DNA of 64,000 nucleotides from Branchiostoma floridae (taxonomy: Eukaryota > Chordata > Leptocardii > Amphioxiformes > Branchiostomatidae), in assembly GCF_000003815.2 (NCBI RefSeq), contig NC_049987.1, forward strand, positions 6,743,916 to 6,807,915, in the 5' to 3' direction. Both the position numbers and the translations under genes were made by a program. Shown in pieces: positions 37,101 to 49,100 of this stretch (position 1 is its first letter; the number at the start of each line of letters is the position of its first letter). Below the pieces are notes generated by a model. The model ran no database searches and was not told the DNA's origin. It saw only the letters and a list, made by a program, of their open reading frames with translations.

Positions 37101-40100
37101 ACATGTCGCACGACGTTCTAAACCCACACAAACCGTGCATACGTCTAAATGTAATATGATACACTAGTAGTTGGCCGAGGCAAAGGAATTTGCATAAACA
37201 GGTCACGTTCCAGCTTTCCTCTGTGCGGTGCTTGATGTTCGGATGTAGGTATCTGCCGGTCGAAGCCCGTTTAGTTGGTAGTGTGACCTCCAGGATTTTG
37301 TACAACTGCGCTGGCCGCATGGGACATTCCTTGGTCATTTTACGAAAGTTATCTGTTAAATGTAAATGGTCTGTAATGGGTGCTAGAAGCGGTCAGAGAA
37401 ACTTACCTTGTTGGCGGAGAAAACATGTAACAAGTTAATGATGTAACGTTACGCAAGTTTCATTTTTGCCCGAGGCTTGGACGAGGTTTCTTTTCCAGTG
37501 ATTGGACAAAACTAGGTCAAAATTTGCATAAACAGATCACATTACAATTTTCGTGCCACGCAGCTTGTAGCGAGACTGCATCTACCGATCGGAAGCTCGT
37601 GGAATAGATTAGATACATTTGTACATTTTGTATGTCCCACAGTTTTAAAGTTGTGGGTCAGGGACCACCAGGATTTTGCACGACCACAGGGTCTGCATAT
37701 AACTCAATTGATATTATTATGCTAAAGTTCAGTTTGTCCCAGCCTTTGTCCAAAGATGAGCATTACAAACAAAACAAAGCCTTTCCATATTCTTGCTACT
37801 TCTTTATAGTTCTAGTAGCGTCTACATCGTGTAACGAGCCGTGGTAAAAGTACAGTACACTATTAATTGTCTTCATTATGAGAATACGTACACCATGTGA
37901 TACCGTCCATCGCAACAACAGAGTCCTAAAACACATTGTCAAATACAACAACAACATATCATTGGAAGGATTTGTTCGGTCGGTGATGAGACCTTGCATG
38001 ACTAAATTTTCCAGACGTGTTTTCCAATTCCACGCGTTTTTTTTTTCTTGCGACAGCCGCGGCTCGTTCTGTTGTTGTTTTCGCTCGCCGTGGCAGCGCC
38101 GAAAGATGCCGTAGCTGAGCGCAAGAAAAAAAGAAAGAAAAAAACATCGTGTGGAAAATTTCGTTCTTTTTCTTTTATTCACACGCATCGGATTCAAACA
38201 TGTGCTGGACAGTCGGTCCCTCAAATAGTAGCAAATCTTCCGACAAACAACGTGAGAGGGAACGGCGCAAGTGCGGGGTCTCACCATATCTCCTGGAGAT
38301 TTTGCTCGGCTGGCCCTGGAGCCAGCCGCGGCGGCACCGAAAGATCGGGGGCCCGGTACAAGCATACTTTGCCAAATTGACATTATTCATTGCTCTTAAA
38401 CTTACCATACCGGATTTTCTGATATCAATAAAACAAACATCTTGTGGAAAAATCATTTGCTGTTCTTTTATTTAGACGTATCATGTTCAAACATGCGCTG
38501 CACGTCACAGACGGTTCGTAGCAAATTTGTAGCAAATCTTTGATTGAAACAACGTGGGAACATTACGGGTGAGTTCTAGACCGCGAACGTGTGCCAGGTC
38601 TCCCACCAGAGATCGTGTTACGGGACACGGTTTACGCCCTGCGTGAGTCACGCGTGACCGCAATCGCAACGCTGCGTGTGCCACGCACAGTCCTGCGTGT
38701 GTCACGCAAAACCCTGCGTGAGGTCACGAAAAATTCTCCGTGATTGCGTCCGTGATATGCTGTGAAACCCGAAGGCCGTACTGTAGGTCTCTCTGTTGGC
38801 CAACAAGAAGAAAGGGTTTAAGATTTACTTGTTTAATAGTTTTACAAAATCAAAGTCAAGATGATTCTCAAACCTGACAATCTACTGGGATTCACCCATA
38901 TGAAGGTAGCAAGTACAAAATGTGTCTTATTTGGAGGGGTACTGAAAAGGACATATTAACAGTTTCAATAGAACAAAACAGGAAAATATGTGGTAATCTG
39001 TTTTTGCACTATAAAACAGTCTTGTATGACTTTGGATGTGGCGGCCTTACCGTAACTTTAGATCCTCCCTTGACTAATATTGTGTCAGAAGTGGCAAGAG
39101 CATTATGATCATTCCATGTAATAGCATGATGTTTGCGAGCTTGCTGATGGCATCATCATCGCTGGACTACCAGATAGCAATTATGCTAATAGCTGCTCAT
39201 CAATGACATCTTTATCATCATCATCACTGGACTACCAGTCTGAGAGATAGCTGGAGCATGTTGCCTGATTTGTAGTATCATGCCATGTACAGTTGTATGT
39301 CTTTGGAGTTGCTCCCTCCAAGTAGCTGTATGACTTACCTTGATCCACTGATTCTGTCTGCACCTCTCCTGACTGTCTCTCTGCCTGCTGCTCGACAGGT
39401 CCCCTCTGAAAACCAGAAACAGGCCTATAGAAAAACCAAGGTAACACACTTCTGGATGTCTCCACTCGTACTATTGCACTGCATGTTACTAAGTCTTGTA
39501 GGGTACAGGCTTACTCACGCTTTCAAGCTTTATTCACTCTTAAATTGTTCTTGGCAAGATTGTAAGAAATTGGTTGTACTACTACAATATGGTGATGGAT
39601 AATACTAGGGGTAATAACAATGCATGATGCATGGCTTACAGCATGTTGGCATACAAAAGGTATGCTTGAGGACTAACTGGTGATTACATTGTAGCATCAA
39701 CTAATGTCATAATGTTTAAATCCTATTGGTAAATGTAAAGAGCAATATAATCATGTGATATTTAGACTAATGTCAGCCATGTTTTAAAGTTTTTAACTTT
39801 TAGTGATATGATAAGTACTCAAAGTGAACAAACTCTGTTAAGATAGACATTTTTATCATGTAAGTGTTTCTTTTTTTTAGGTCCAGCAAAGTGAAGTGTC
39901 ATTATTGATTGCTCTACAAGATCAAAGGACATTAACTTGAAATACTGAAAAGCATATTAGTCATTTTAGAAGTACTGTATTTGTTCAAAAAGGTTTAGGT
40001 GGTACATGTATTAGGATTTGTAGATTTATTAGACTTAAATCTTTGTAGACTTGGATCTTTGTAAATGGTCATTTTGTTTGCTGTCCCAGGGAGGTTCTGG

Positions 40101-43100
40101 TGGTTTTAGACACAAAAGAAGAGGCGAGGGTTGAGCTGATTGTGTCTTACGTTGTGAGCAAAGCCCGCTGGGCACCCAAATACGACATGAGAGTCTTCAC
40201 CAAGGACAGTGCAATGAAGGTAGGTTTGACATTAAACTCATCACTCAGTGTCCCCTGCATGGTGACATTTCTTGTCAAGGTCCCAAACTGGTGCCGTTGT
40301 TGGATAGCTTGGGTACCATCCTACTTCTACCGGGGCTCCTTACACTCACTAACCTATTTTTCAAGGGTAGCAAGTGTAAGGAGCCCCAGTAGAAATAGGA
40401 TGGTACCCAGGCTAGTTGTTGGAGTCTCACAAGGACATTTCCTTAGAAATGCTGCATGGTTGAAAATGCAGCTCAGGTCACACATATCCCCTTGTTTTAT
40501 ATGGAACAGTGTTGGTTTTCATTGGGATCATTGGGGAAGAGAGTTGCTATGGAACTTGCTGTGTGTGTATGATTTTGTCTTTACAACTTTTTTCTGTTGA
40601 AATTTTAGACTGCTATGGAATACAGTCATGCTTAAAAGATTCAATTTCAAGTATTGTAAAAATAATAATTAAAAGCAAACAGTGTAAAAAGAAGTTAAAA
40701 CCATAACAAGATCTAGAGGATCAAATGAATTATTTGTGAAAACTTCAAGTTTCATTGTTAGTTCCACATGCTATGGGGCATCAACATTACAGTATGATAC
40801 TATCAGATCTTCAGTGAAAACTTACAGTTTGATGTCATACAGCCTGGATTAAATCATTGGGAAAGCCTGACTGCCATTTTCATTCTGAAATGCTGCATTC
40901 AAACATACATGTAACTATCTACTAAACATTAACAAGCATGACTAACAAGCAAAGAGCATGCAAAGCATGTGTGTGCATGCCACTCTTACTAGCATTGTGG
41001 GAATCTTTTTTGGCAACAACCCAGGGGCAAAGCCAACAGTGGCATATAAGCTAGTTCCTGGTTTAAAGTGTGCATGTGCAGTGTGATACATTGTGGGCAG
41101 TATGTCAAAGTTGAAGGCAGTACATTTAAAATGGCCAGAGACCCAGGACCTTTAATTTTAACATGCTAGAAATGCATCACACTGCACATTCAACCATCCA
41201 CTTCAACCTGTGGACTGCCTTATTCCTGTAGCCCTGTGTCTGTGAGCTCAGATTTTGGCGACACCCCAGGGGTGGAGCCACCAGTAGCGTATTGCTGTAA
41301 CCCTGTATAAGTGAGCTGAGGTTTTGTGTAGCACTTGCCCCTCGTTTGCAGGGCGAGGATTGGGTGGACATTCATACATTTCTTTTACCATCACCCTTTC
41401 TTAAGGTCAGTACCTCCTCCCTCCTACCTTTCTCCATTCCAATCGCTCCCAGGGCCTCCCAACCAAGGAGGAAATTCTCACAGAAGTTCAGAAAATAACT
41501 TGAAACTTCAGCAAAAAAGTACACGCTGTCTGAAGGAAAGAAAAGCACCAGTGAGAGAAATTTTTTAGGATACCAGAAAGTACATGAATTTTGTATTAGA
41601 AGTCAAATTGTTATTGAAAGTTCCAGTTTTAGAATGGAAAATAGCGCCTTATTTGTTATGTAAATTAGCTTTATCTTGGTACCGTTATATTGTTTACTTT
41701 GACGCTTTATTGTTTTGAGGAGGACTAACACCATTGTTGCGTGTGCAAAATCTGTGTAGCATGAGATATGTATTTGTTCTTCACAAGTTCAAAACTGCTA
41801 ACTGCACTTACTTTTTTTCACAAAAAATCAAACAGACAGGGAACATTAGTTAAGTGTGTTGTGAGAATGCCCTGCTTGGTTGTATGGAGTGTCCCGGTGC
41901 TGTGCATGCCCTGTGCTTCAGCATGCCATACTAGTCTTACCGTTTGCTATCCTGTCACAACTAACTCTGGTCACAGAAAAACACACGTAGTAACAAAAAT
42001 ATCTCGGTTAACTTTTAAGAAACTTACTTATTGTGGACATTCAACAAAATTTCTCTTGTTTGGCTTCATGCTCCTGTAAATCAAAAAATTTGACGAGTTC
42101 AAAAAAAGTCTATAATCTAACAAATATTCTACTTTTAATGCTTGAATGTCAGCATTGTAGACGCTTGATTGTCTGGCGGTATTGGGTTTCCAATTCGCAT
42201 GCTTAGTCTCGATACAATTTTGGAATGGAAGTTGTTACCTAGATGCAACTTTAACTATGGATCATTTTGATTGAAGACAAATATTTCTTGACATGCAATG
42301 TTTTTTGTATGTAAGATCACACACAGATATCTTTTGCTAAACCGAGTCCTCTTTTTACAAACTGCTTCAAATTGAGACATCAGGTCAGTTCTTCCCACTG
42401 AGTTCTTTCTCCATCATTTTAGGCCAAACCAGTTAGTTTTTATGGTTCTCAGATATAAAAACAAAATAGTGAAAATAAAGACACAGGTTCATGAAGTGAA
42501 TGTAGTCAAATGTGAGTTTTCCCCCCAACCCTCAGTTTTCAATTATTACTTTAATGACTGAGAACCAAGGACAAAAATTGGCATGGCCTAAAAGTGATAA
42601 GATGATGTCCTTGGAAGTCAATCCTTGCCCTGTGAAGGAGAGGCTAGTACTACACCAGCCTTGTGCTTACAATGTACATTGTATTGCAGCTGCATGTTAG
42701 TGCTGTTAACAGTAGTTGCCTGCATCATCTCATGGGAACATCTTGTAAAAGCTGTACCTTGAAAAAACGGACTTGTAAACATTTAAAACATAATTGAAAT
42801 AAGGTGTTTGTAGCTTGATATGATTGAAAGCTCTTGAGAAACATCCTCAGTGTTTTCAAGGTATTACTGTATTACAAGTTGTTCCTATTCCTGCTTGCTT
42901 GGGTACAGCTAGTATATTCTGAAACAAGGACTGGTGGTGTGGGAGGCCACTGTCATTTGAAAAGCAAGCAGAAATGGAATCAATCTTAAGATGTTTCCTC
43001 ATTTTGTCTGTATGTATCACCCTTTGTCATCTGGTTTGAAGACTGACTCATTTTCAACAGAAATAACATTTCAATGTTTTCCATTTTAAGGTATGGTCTG

Positions 43101-46100
43101 CCCTTTCCTTGGTGCTGAAATGGTAATCAGGTTGTTGTAATTGGACCTTCATGGGTTGCTACGATCCTAGCTGGGGGCTTCCTTGTGTCTTTATCACTCT
43201 ACAGAAACCTTCTCTTTTCAATTCAAGTCTACCTTCAATTGCCCTTGACTCTGAAACTGCCACCTATTCAATGTGTTCTATGACTGGACACCTAAAGAAT
43301 TGAAATGTACTTTTTTTAGTTTTTTTTTGGCTTTTCAATCTGCCAATCTCTGGCCACAGTCTTCCCTCTATCACCAGTCCCTGCTTATTCCACCTTGTCT
43401 CACGTTGTACTCTGACTCTGCCTATAACTCCGTTCTCCCTTCTCCGACAGCCTCCCCGGCCGGGATCGAGCCATGCTCGCCGCGTTACTACTAACCGCTG
43501 GCTGAATAAGAGTGTTGCCTTGCAGATCCAATATTTCGGGGTGATCCGCCAGGCCACGGGGGAGAACTGGCAGGACGCCACCATCTCCCTCTCCACTTCG
43601 CTACCCAGCGTGGGCGGCACGGCGCCCAGCCTCGGCACACAGGTCCTCTCCTTCAAAAATAGGTCAGACGGGTGAGTTTTCTTTCTTGTAGGGAGTGAGG
43701 ACAGATACACTAGCTGTGTTGTAACAAAACGTAAAGTTCAAATGATACTATGATAGTAGGATATAGATAGAGAAATAAAGCCCAGCCTCGGCACACAGGT
43801 CCTCTCCTTCAAAAATAGGTCAGACGGGTGAGTTTTCTTTCTCATTGGTAGGGGTGATAGCTAAGAGATTTTGTGTTGTAATAAAAGATCAAGTTCAAAT
43901 GTTACTTTGATTGTAGGATGTAAGATAGAGAACATATTCCTTCCAAGAATAAAGCCCAGCCTCGGTACACAGGTCCTCTCCTTCAAAAATAGGTCAGACG
44001 GGTGAGTTTTCTGTCTCATAGGGACTAGGGAGTGATAAAAGTGTGCACTAAGGTAGACTTCCCCTCAGACAATTTATTGAAACTCCACTAAAGGCTGGCA
44101 GGACACTGTCTTTGATATACAAACAGCCTCAAGGTGAAAGTTATACATGAAAGTTATCACCTAGCAGTAATTTTCCTTCATCATGTATAGATTGCAGCAG
44201 TATTATTACAGTTACAGTATGTGTTATATGTATAATGGAATCCAGGAAGACTAGTGGCACCAGGGTATCTTTATGTATACTACTGATGGATGTCTGATGA
44301 AGATCTGAATGCAAAGTACATAAATCTGTTTTATAACATCCTTTCTTACATTGCACAATAGTGTAGACCTGTCAGTGTTGCACAGTTCTCTATCCAGCAT
44401 ATGTGTGCATGTTCCAACTGCCATGCTTTCTCTAACATCTCTCTGCACTTCGGGACAGGTGCTCTGTTATTACCCCCATTGCAAGGCTTATAGCAAGCAG
44501 GGACTCTGAATGCATTAGGAAATCTTTTTTTCTGTGTCTGGTAATAATGTTGCCCTTTTGTGTATTGTCAGTAAGGCCACACCACTTTATTTCTCACAAA
44601 AATTCAGTAAGAGGCCAAACAGAGGGCTTGTACTTGTAGGAAACTTGTGCATGTATCTGATTATATTCACTCTTCAAAACTGTGTGTACCTGAGGGAAAA
44701 GACTTTCACCCCAGACTCTGTTTTCTTCCAACATTTAACATTAACAAGCTTTCTTTTGCATTTTGAACCAACAAAATTCTTTAGCATTTTCTTTTGTTTT
44801 ACAATTGATGAGCAAGCAATGGGGTAAAGGAAGACACCTGTCCTAAATGTATGAGCACTCTTATGCCATGCATTGTTTTCCCTTAACTGCTTGTAACATG
44901 CTTTAACGTGGATGATGAATCCACCTCTCTGTGTGCTTATGTGCTGGTAATGTGAATGAGCAATGCACCTTTCTCTCTCCTCCCATCTTGCCTGTGTGGG
45001 CGTGGCCTCAGGTGGACCCGTCGCTGGATGCCAGATAGTCCCAGGTGATGGCATGCTCTTCATCACCTCTGGTTTATATAACACAAATCACAACAATGAT
45101 AGACTATAAAACACTAGACACTCCTGACGACAACGCCAATGTTACAAGCTCAATTATTTAATTAGTCCATGGCTGATCCAATGCCAGATAGTCCCAGGTG
45201 ATGGCATGCTCTTCATCACCTCTTGTCTCTGGTTTATATAGCACAAAACACAACAATGATAGATTACAAAACATGAAACTCTCCTGTTGACAGCGCCAAT
45301 GTTACAAGCTCAATTATTCCATGGCTGATGGAATGATCCAATGCCAATTCATCACCTTTTACTCATTTTACAAAACACTCCTGCCGACAACGCCAATGTT
45401 ACAAGCTCGATTAATCCATGACTAATCCAGTGCCAGGTAGTCCCAGGTGATTTCATGCTCTTCATCGCCTCTTGTTTCTGGTTTATATAACACAAAACAC
45501 AACAATGATAGTTTATAAAATACAAAACTCTCCTGCCAACAACACCAATGTCACAAACTCAATAATTTCATGGCTGATAGGAAGATCCTGTGCCTGATGA
45601 TCCCAGGTGATGGCTGATCAGATGGCAGATTGTCCAAGGTTCTTTATTGTCCATCTTATCTCCTAAGATCCTAAGAAAAAACTTCTTTTAAACGACTAAT
45701 TACAGTGTTTTCTTGTGCCATGACTATCTCCCATACAAATTGATCATGATGCTAAAGGTTCCATCAGCAAATTAACTACATGTACAGTACATTGTAACTG
45801 GCTCTTGGAGAAATGCAAGTTACTATTGTTTTACAATCTGCTATTAAAGATGACTATAGATATTTGGTGAAATCATGTAGTATCCATATGTCAGACAGAA
45901 AAAAAATTATGGTCATTTGTGTCCTTTTTACATATTGCAAAGGTTGTGCATATGGGTGGATGGGTTCATTCTGCCATTCCTATCTATCGCCTGCCTGTTA
46001 TGCACCTTTCTGCACCATTCTGAATCTTAATGCACCCTCCTGCCACTGCTTTGCACTAGCCAGACTTGCACCAGCACTGTATGTCTCACTTTTTCTTGAA

Positions 46101-49100
46101 ATGGTGAATTGTTTCCAGCTAGCTTTTAAAACAACAAGTCCTGAATGTATATGACATATGTCTATATACATGACATATGAACAGTGCTAGTTTTTGACAG
46201 CATGGTTACCAATTGATTTAACACACAATTTAAGCTCTACAGTTGATTATTTGTTAGTTAAAGAGAAGATGTTAGGATTTTTTAGAATTGAATTTTGGAT
46301 GGCCTTATCTTTTTCTAGTTTTCAATTTTCTGCAAACTGCACATTTTCATTTGGTTTTAATACCAGAGTGCTCAATATAGTCCAAGTTATATTTTTGGTC
46401 AGGACTCTGCAAATGGCCGAAAACATATCTTTTCAGAGGCTTATCTTAAAATGCCACAGGATACCTGTCAACTCTACGTGTATCTCCATGTCAAATTTAA
46501 GGTCATTTGGCTCAGAAAGGTCATTTGGCTCAGAAATGAAAAAAAAAGTTTATTCCATTTTATTAGACCAAACATCAGTCGAAGAAAGAAAAGAAACACG
46601 ACATGAATTAAAACAATACATTTCCCCCTACCAACACCAACACCTGTGCCTGCAGTGTTGGGATTCCCCAGAGTATCACAGACAGCCCCCTGAAGATGAA
46701 GAAGGCAGCGAGGAGGGGACTGGGCAGCTTCCGCCGGAAGGACAAGCCACAGATCTACTCCCCCGACCGGACATCGCTCATCATCGACGACGAGGGGACC
46801 ATCGACATGGTGGAGGACTCTGAACTGTTTACTACGGGTGGAGACTCCACGGAACAGGTAAAGTAGAAAGAAATAAACAAATAATTAAAAGAAACAAGTT
46901 GAATAAGGAGACTCTTTTACATAACCACACCTAGGTGACAGTCTGTCACCTTTCTCAGGGCAATTCTGACCAAAGCATCAGTGAAAATAAAGCTGTGGTT
47001 GTGTAAAAGAGTCTCAATTCAGTGACATACCAACCTGATGAAACTATTCATGGCAAGACTTGACTTATCTTTGACCATCAACAGCAAGGTAACCATTGAC
47101 ATGGTTAAGCATTCTGAATAGTTTGATATGGGCTATCCGAGGATTATTTAGTAAAAACTAACAAATAGATACATCACTGAAAAGAAAACATTTCCTGGTT
47201 CTGTTTACCATTGCAGCAAGGGAAGGGTGGTTTGGGGATGACTTGACTGAACAGAAAAGCACTGAAGACTAATCTTATTCAGTAGAAAATTTACAAACCT
47301 AATCACTCAAAAGAAAACATCTCCTGGTTGTGTTTCCCAGCAGGGCAAGGACAGCTTGCTGAGCACGACGTACGACATCCCCAGGAAGGCCAACATCCCC
47401 TCCGACAACCAGCCGCACAAGGTGCAGATCGCCATGATCGACTTCAACCCCACCTTCGAGCACGAGACCGCGCCCAAACGCTCCCCCCACGCCTTCCTCC
47501 GAGCCACCGTCAAGAACGACTCGGAGTACGCCTTGCTGGCCGGGCCTGTCAATGTGTACCTGGATAACAACTTCATCGCAAAGGTACATAGGTCTCCTCA
47601 CCAATATAAAGAAGAAAGACAGTCACGAAAACAGGGTGCTGGGAGAAAAACATTCATCTGGCAATGCTCTTTCCCAGACATGGGGTGTACCAATGACGGT
47701 ACAGACTTTCAGACTGTTACATCTATAGTGATATTCCAATCTGGCATTTCTTTTCTCAAATCCGAGAAACAAGAAATTAGACTGGTGTGTCCTGGATCTC
47801 CACACCCTTCATGATCTTCTTCAGTCTGCAATCTTGTTGTTATAATTCACTTTCTCAGTTTTTACATTTCAGTTGCTCCATGTACATTGATTGTGCCGAA
47901 ATTGTGCATGTACTATAATGATTGTACCTCATTCTATTTTACATTTGCAATAGATTGTTTTTGACTTGACATTCTCTCATTCATTTCCTCCTCATATCAT
48001 CTTATTATCTTCTTTCATACACCTGTGTCCTGCACTGTGCACAGTTCAAGGTGAATAGTTTTCTCTCTTTCTTTCTTTCTGTATCCTTTTACATGCTTGC
48101 CCTACAAAAGCCATTTTAAACATTTTAGTCTATGATTCTGAAAAACATCCTTTGCAAAATATACTTCTGTACTAGGTACATACTACATGTTCCTGTATTT
48201 ACAATTTACTAGTAATATACAAGACTAAATGTATCTTATCTACACAAAGTCAAGAAAAATTAAGGACAGATTCTATGAATTATGATAACAAGTACTTATA
48301 TCTCACATTTTCCCATCACCATTTCCATATAACTACAAAAATGTTCTATAAATGAGTTATTTTTGTGAGGAAAACTGCAAAACTAAACCACCGCAAACAT
48401 TTCAGGATTTAAAGTACAATAATGTGATCACATAACATTACCCTTACACAAAGCTTGATTATCAAGGGAACAAATTAAGAAACTGCCTTTTACATGTATC
48501 AGACAGAACAACTTCTACTAATGACTGCATGATTGTGAAAAACTTCTCAAGCTTTTGAAGTTGAGATTTCATGTAAATTTTGTTTGTTATACATTTGATT
48601 GCTTGAGACATTTTGTCCAATATGTTCCCATCTGAAACCAATCTGTTCCATTTGTAAAGTAATGCTTGACAATATATCTAATATACGAAATGTTAACATG
48701 TTATATACTAATCCATGATTCAATTTGATGATAGGACTTACCTACAAATTGTCCATAAGAATCAGCTTCAGTATTCTCAGTTTGTTATACAATAATGACA
48801 TACACATTTGTCCTTGAAGAAATGTGATCATATCAAGTCTTCATTCCACCCACGCAGCCCCTCTACAAAGCAAAGCTTGATTAATGAGAAGAAAGTCAAG
48901 AAATTATCTGGAAGAATATCTCAAACAGCTGTGTCTCTATGGCATGCCTTGTCAGAAGCCTGGAGCTGTTCTGACATGTTATCTGGGATGTTAGGATGGA
49001 CCAATTTACTTTCTTTGTTCTCCAACATTTCAAATCAAAATTTTGCAAGAGAGGTTGTAAGATAAAACAGAGGCCTGGGGGAAACTTGACTATGACTACT

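Larger units (their letters stand above)
33162..38783. mobile_element. 5.6-kb TA-flanked transposon without transposase ORF
   Basis: The terminal ~27 bp (CAGTAC..GCCT..CGGGTTT..CAGCAT) are inverted with 23 matches, flanked by TA (33160-33161, 38784-38785). CAGT ends with a TA target resemble Tc1/mariner. Just inside both ends are arrays of short CACGC/GCGTG words (33.18-33.33 and 38.58-38.73 kb), likely binding sites. The interior is mosaic: three partial copies of a ~330-410-bp repeat (35.21-35.92 kb), seven perfect 30-bp repeats (35,987-36,198), a ~340-bp duplication (37.19-37.31 and 37.53-37.69 kb), and paired copies at 38.14-38.21 and 38.43-38.50 kb. The longest ORF (195 codons, minus strand, 37796-38383) shows no recognisable domain. 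It is probably a large non-autonomous element. Confidence 0.65.

Noticed and set aside
37796-38383. 195-codon minus-strand ORF in the 5.6-kb element
   Set aside because: Low-complexity runs, no recognisable domain, overlapped by other open frames and built from an internal duplication. It is probably not a transposase.
43264-43710. 148-codon minus-strand ORF over exon E
   Set aside because: It is the antisense shadow of a GC-rich coding exon.
43780-44001. Exon E copies as extra coding exons
   Set aside because: No acceptor with a pyrimidine tract precedes them, and their 47-48 nt length would shift the frame into exon F.
46194-46823. 209-codon plus-strand ORF running into exon F
   Set aside because: It reads exon F in the wrong frame. 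The true frame gives family-consistent sequence with matching phases.
47299-47604. Minus-strand ORFs over exon G
   Set aside because: They are the antisense shadow of exon G, with no independent evidence.
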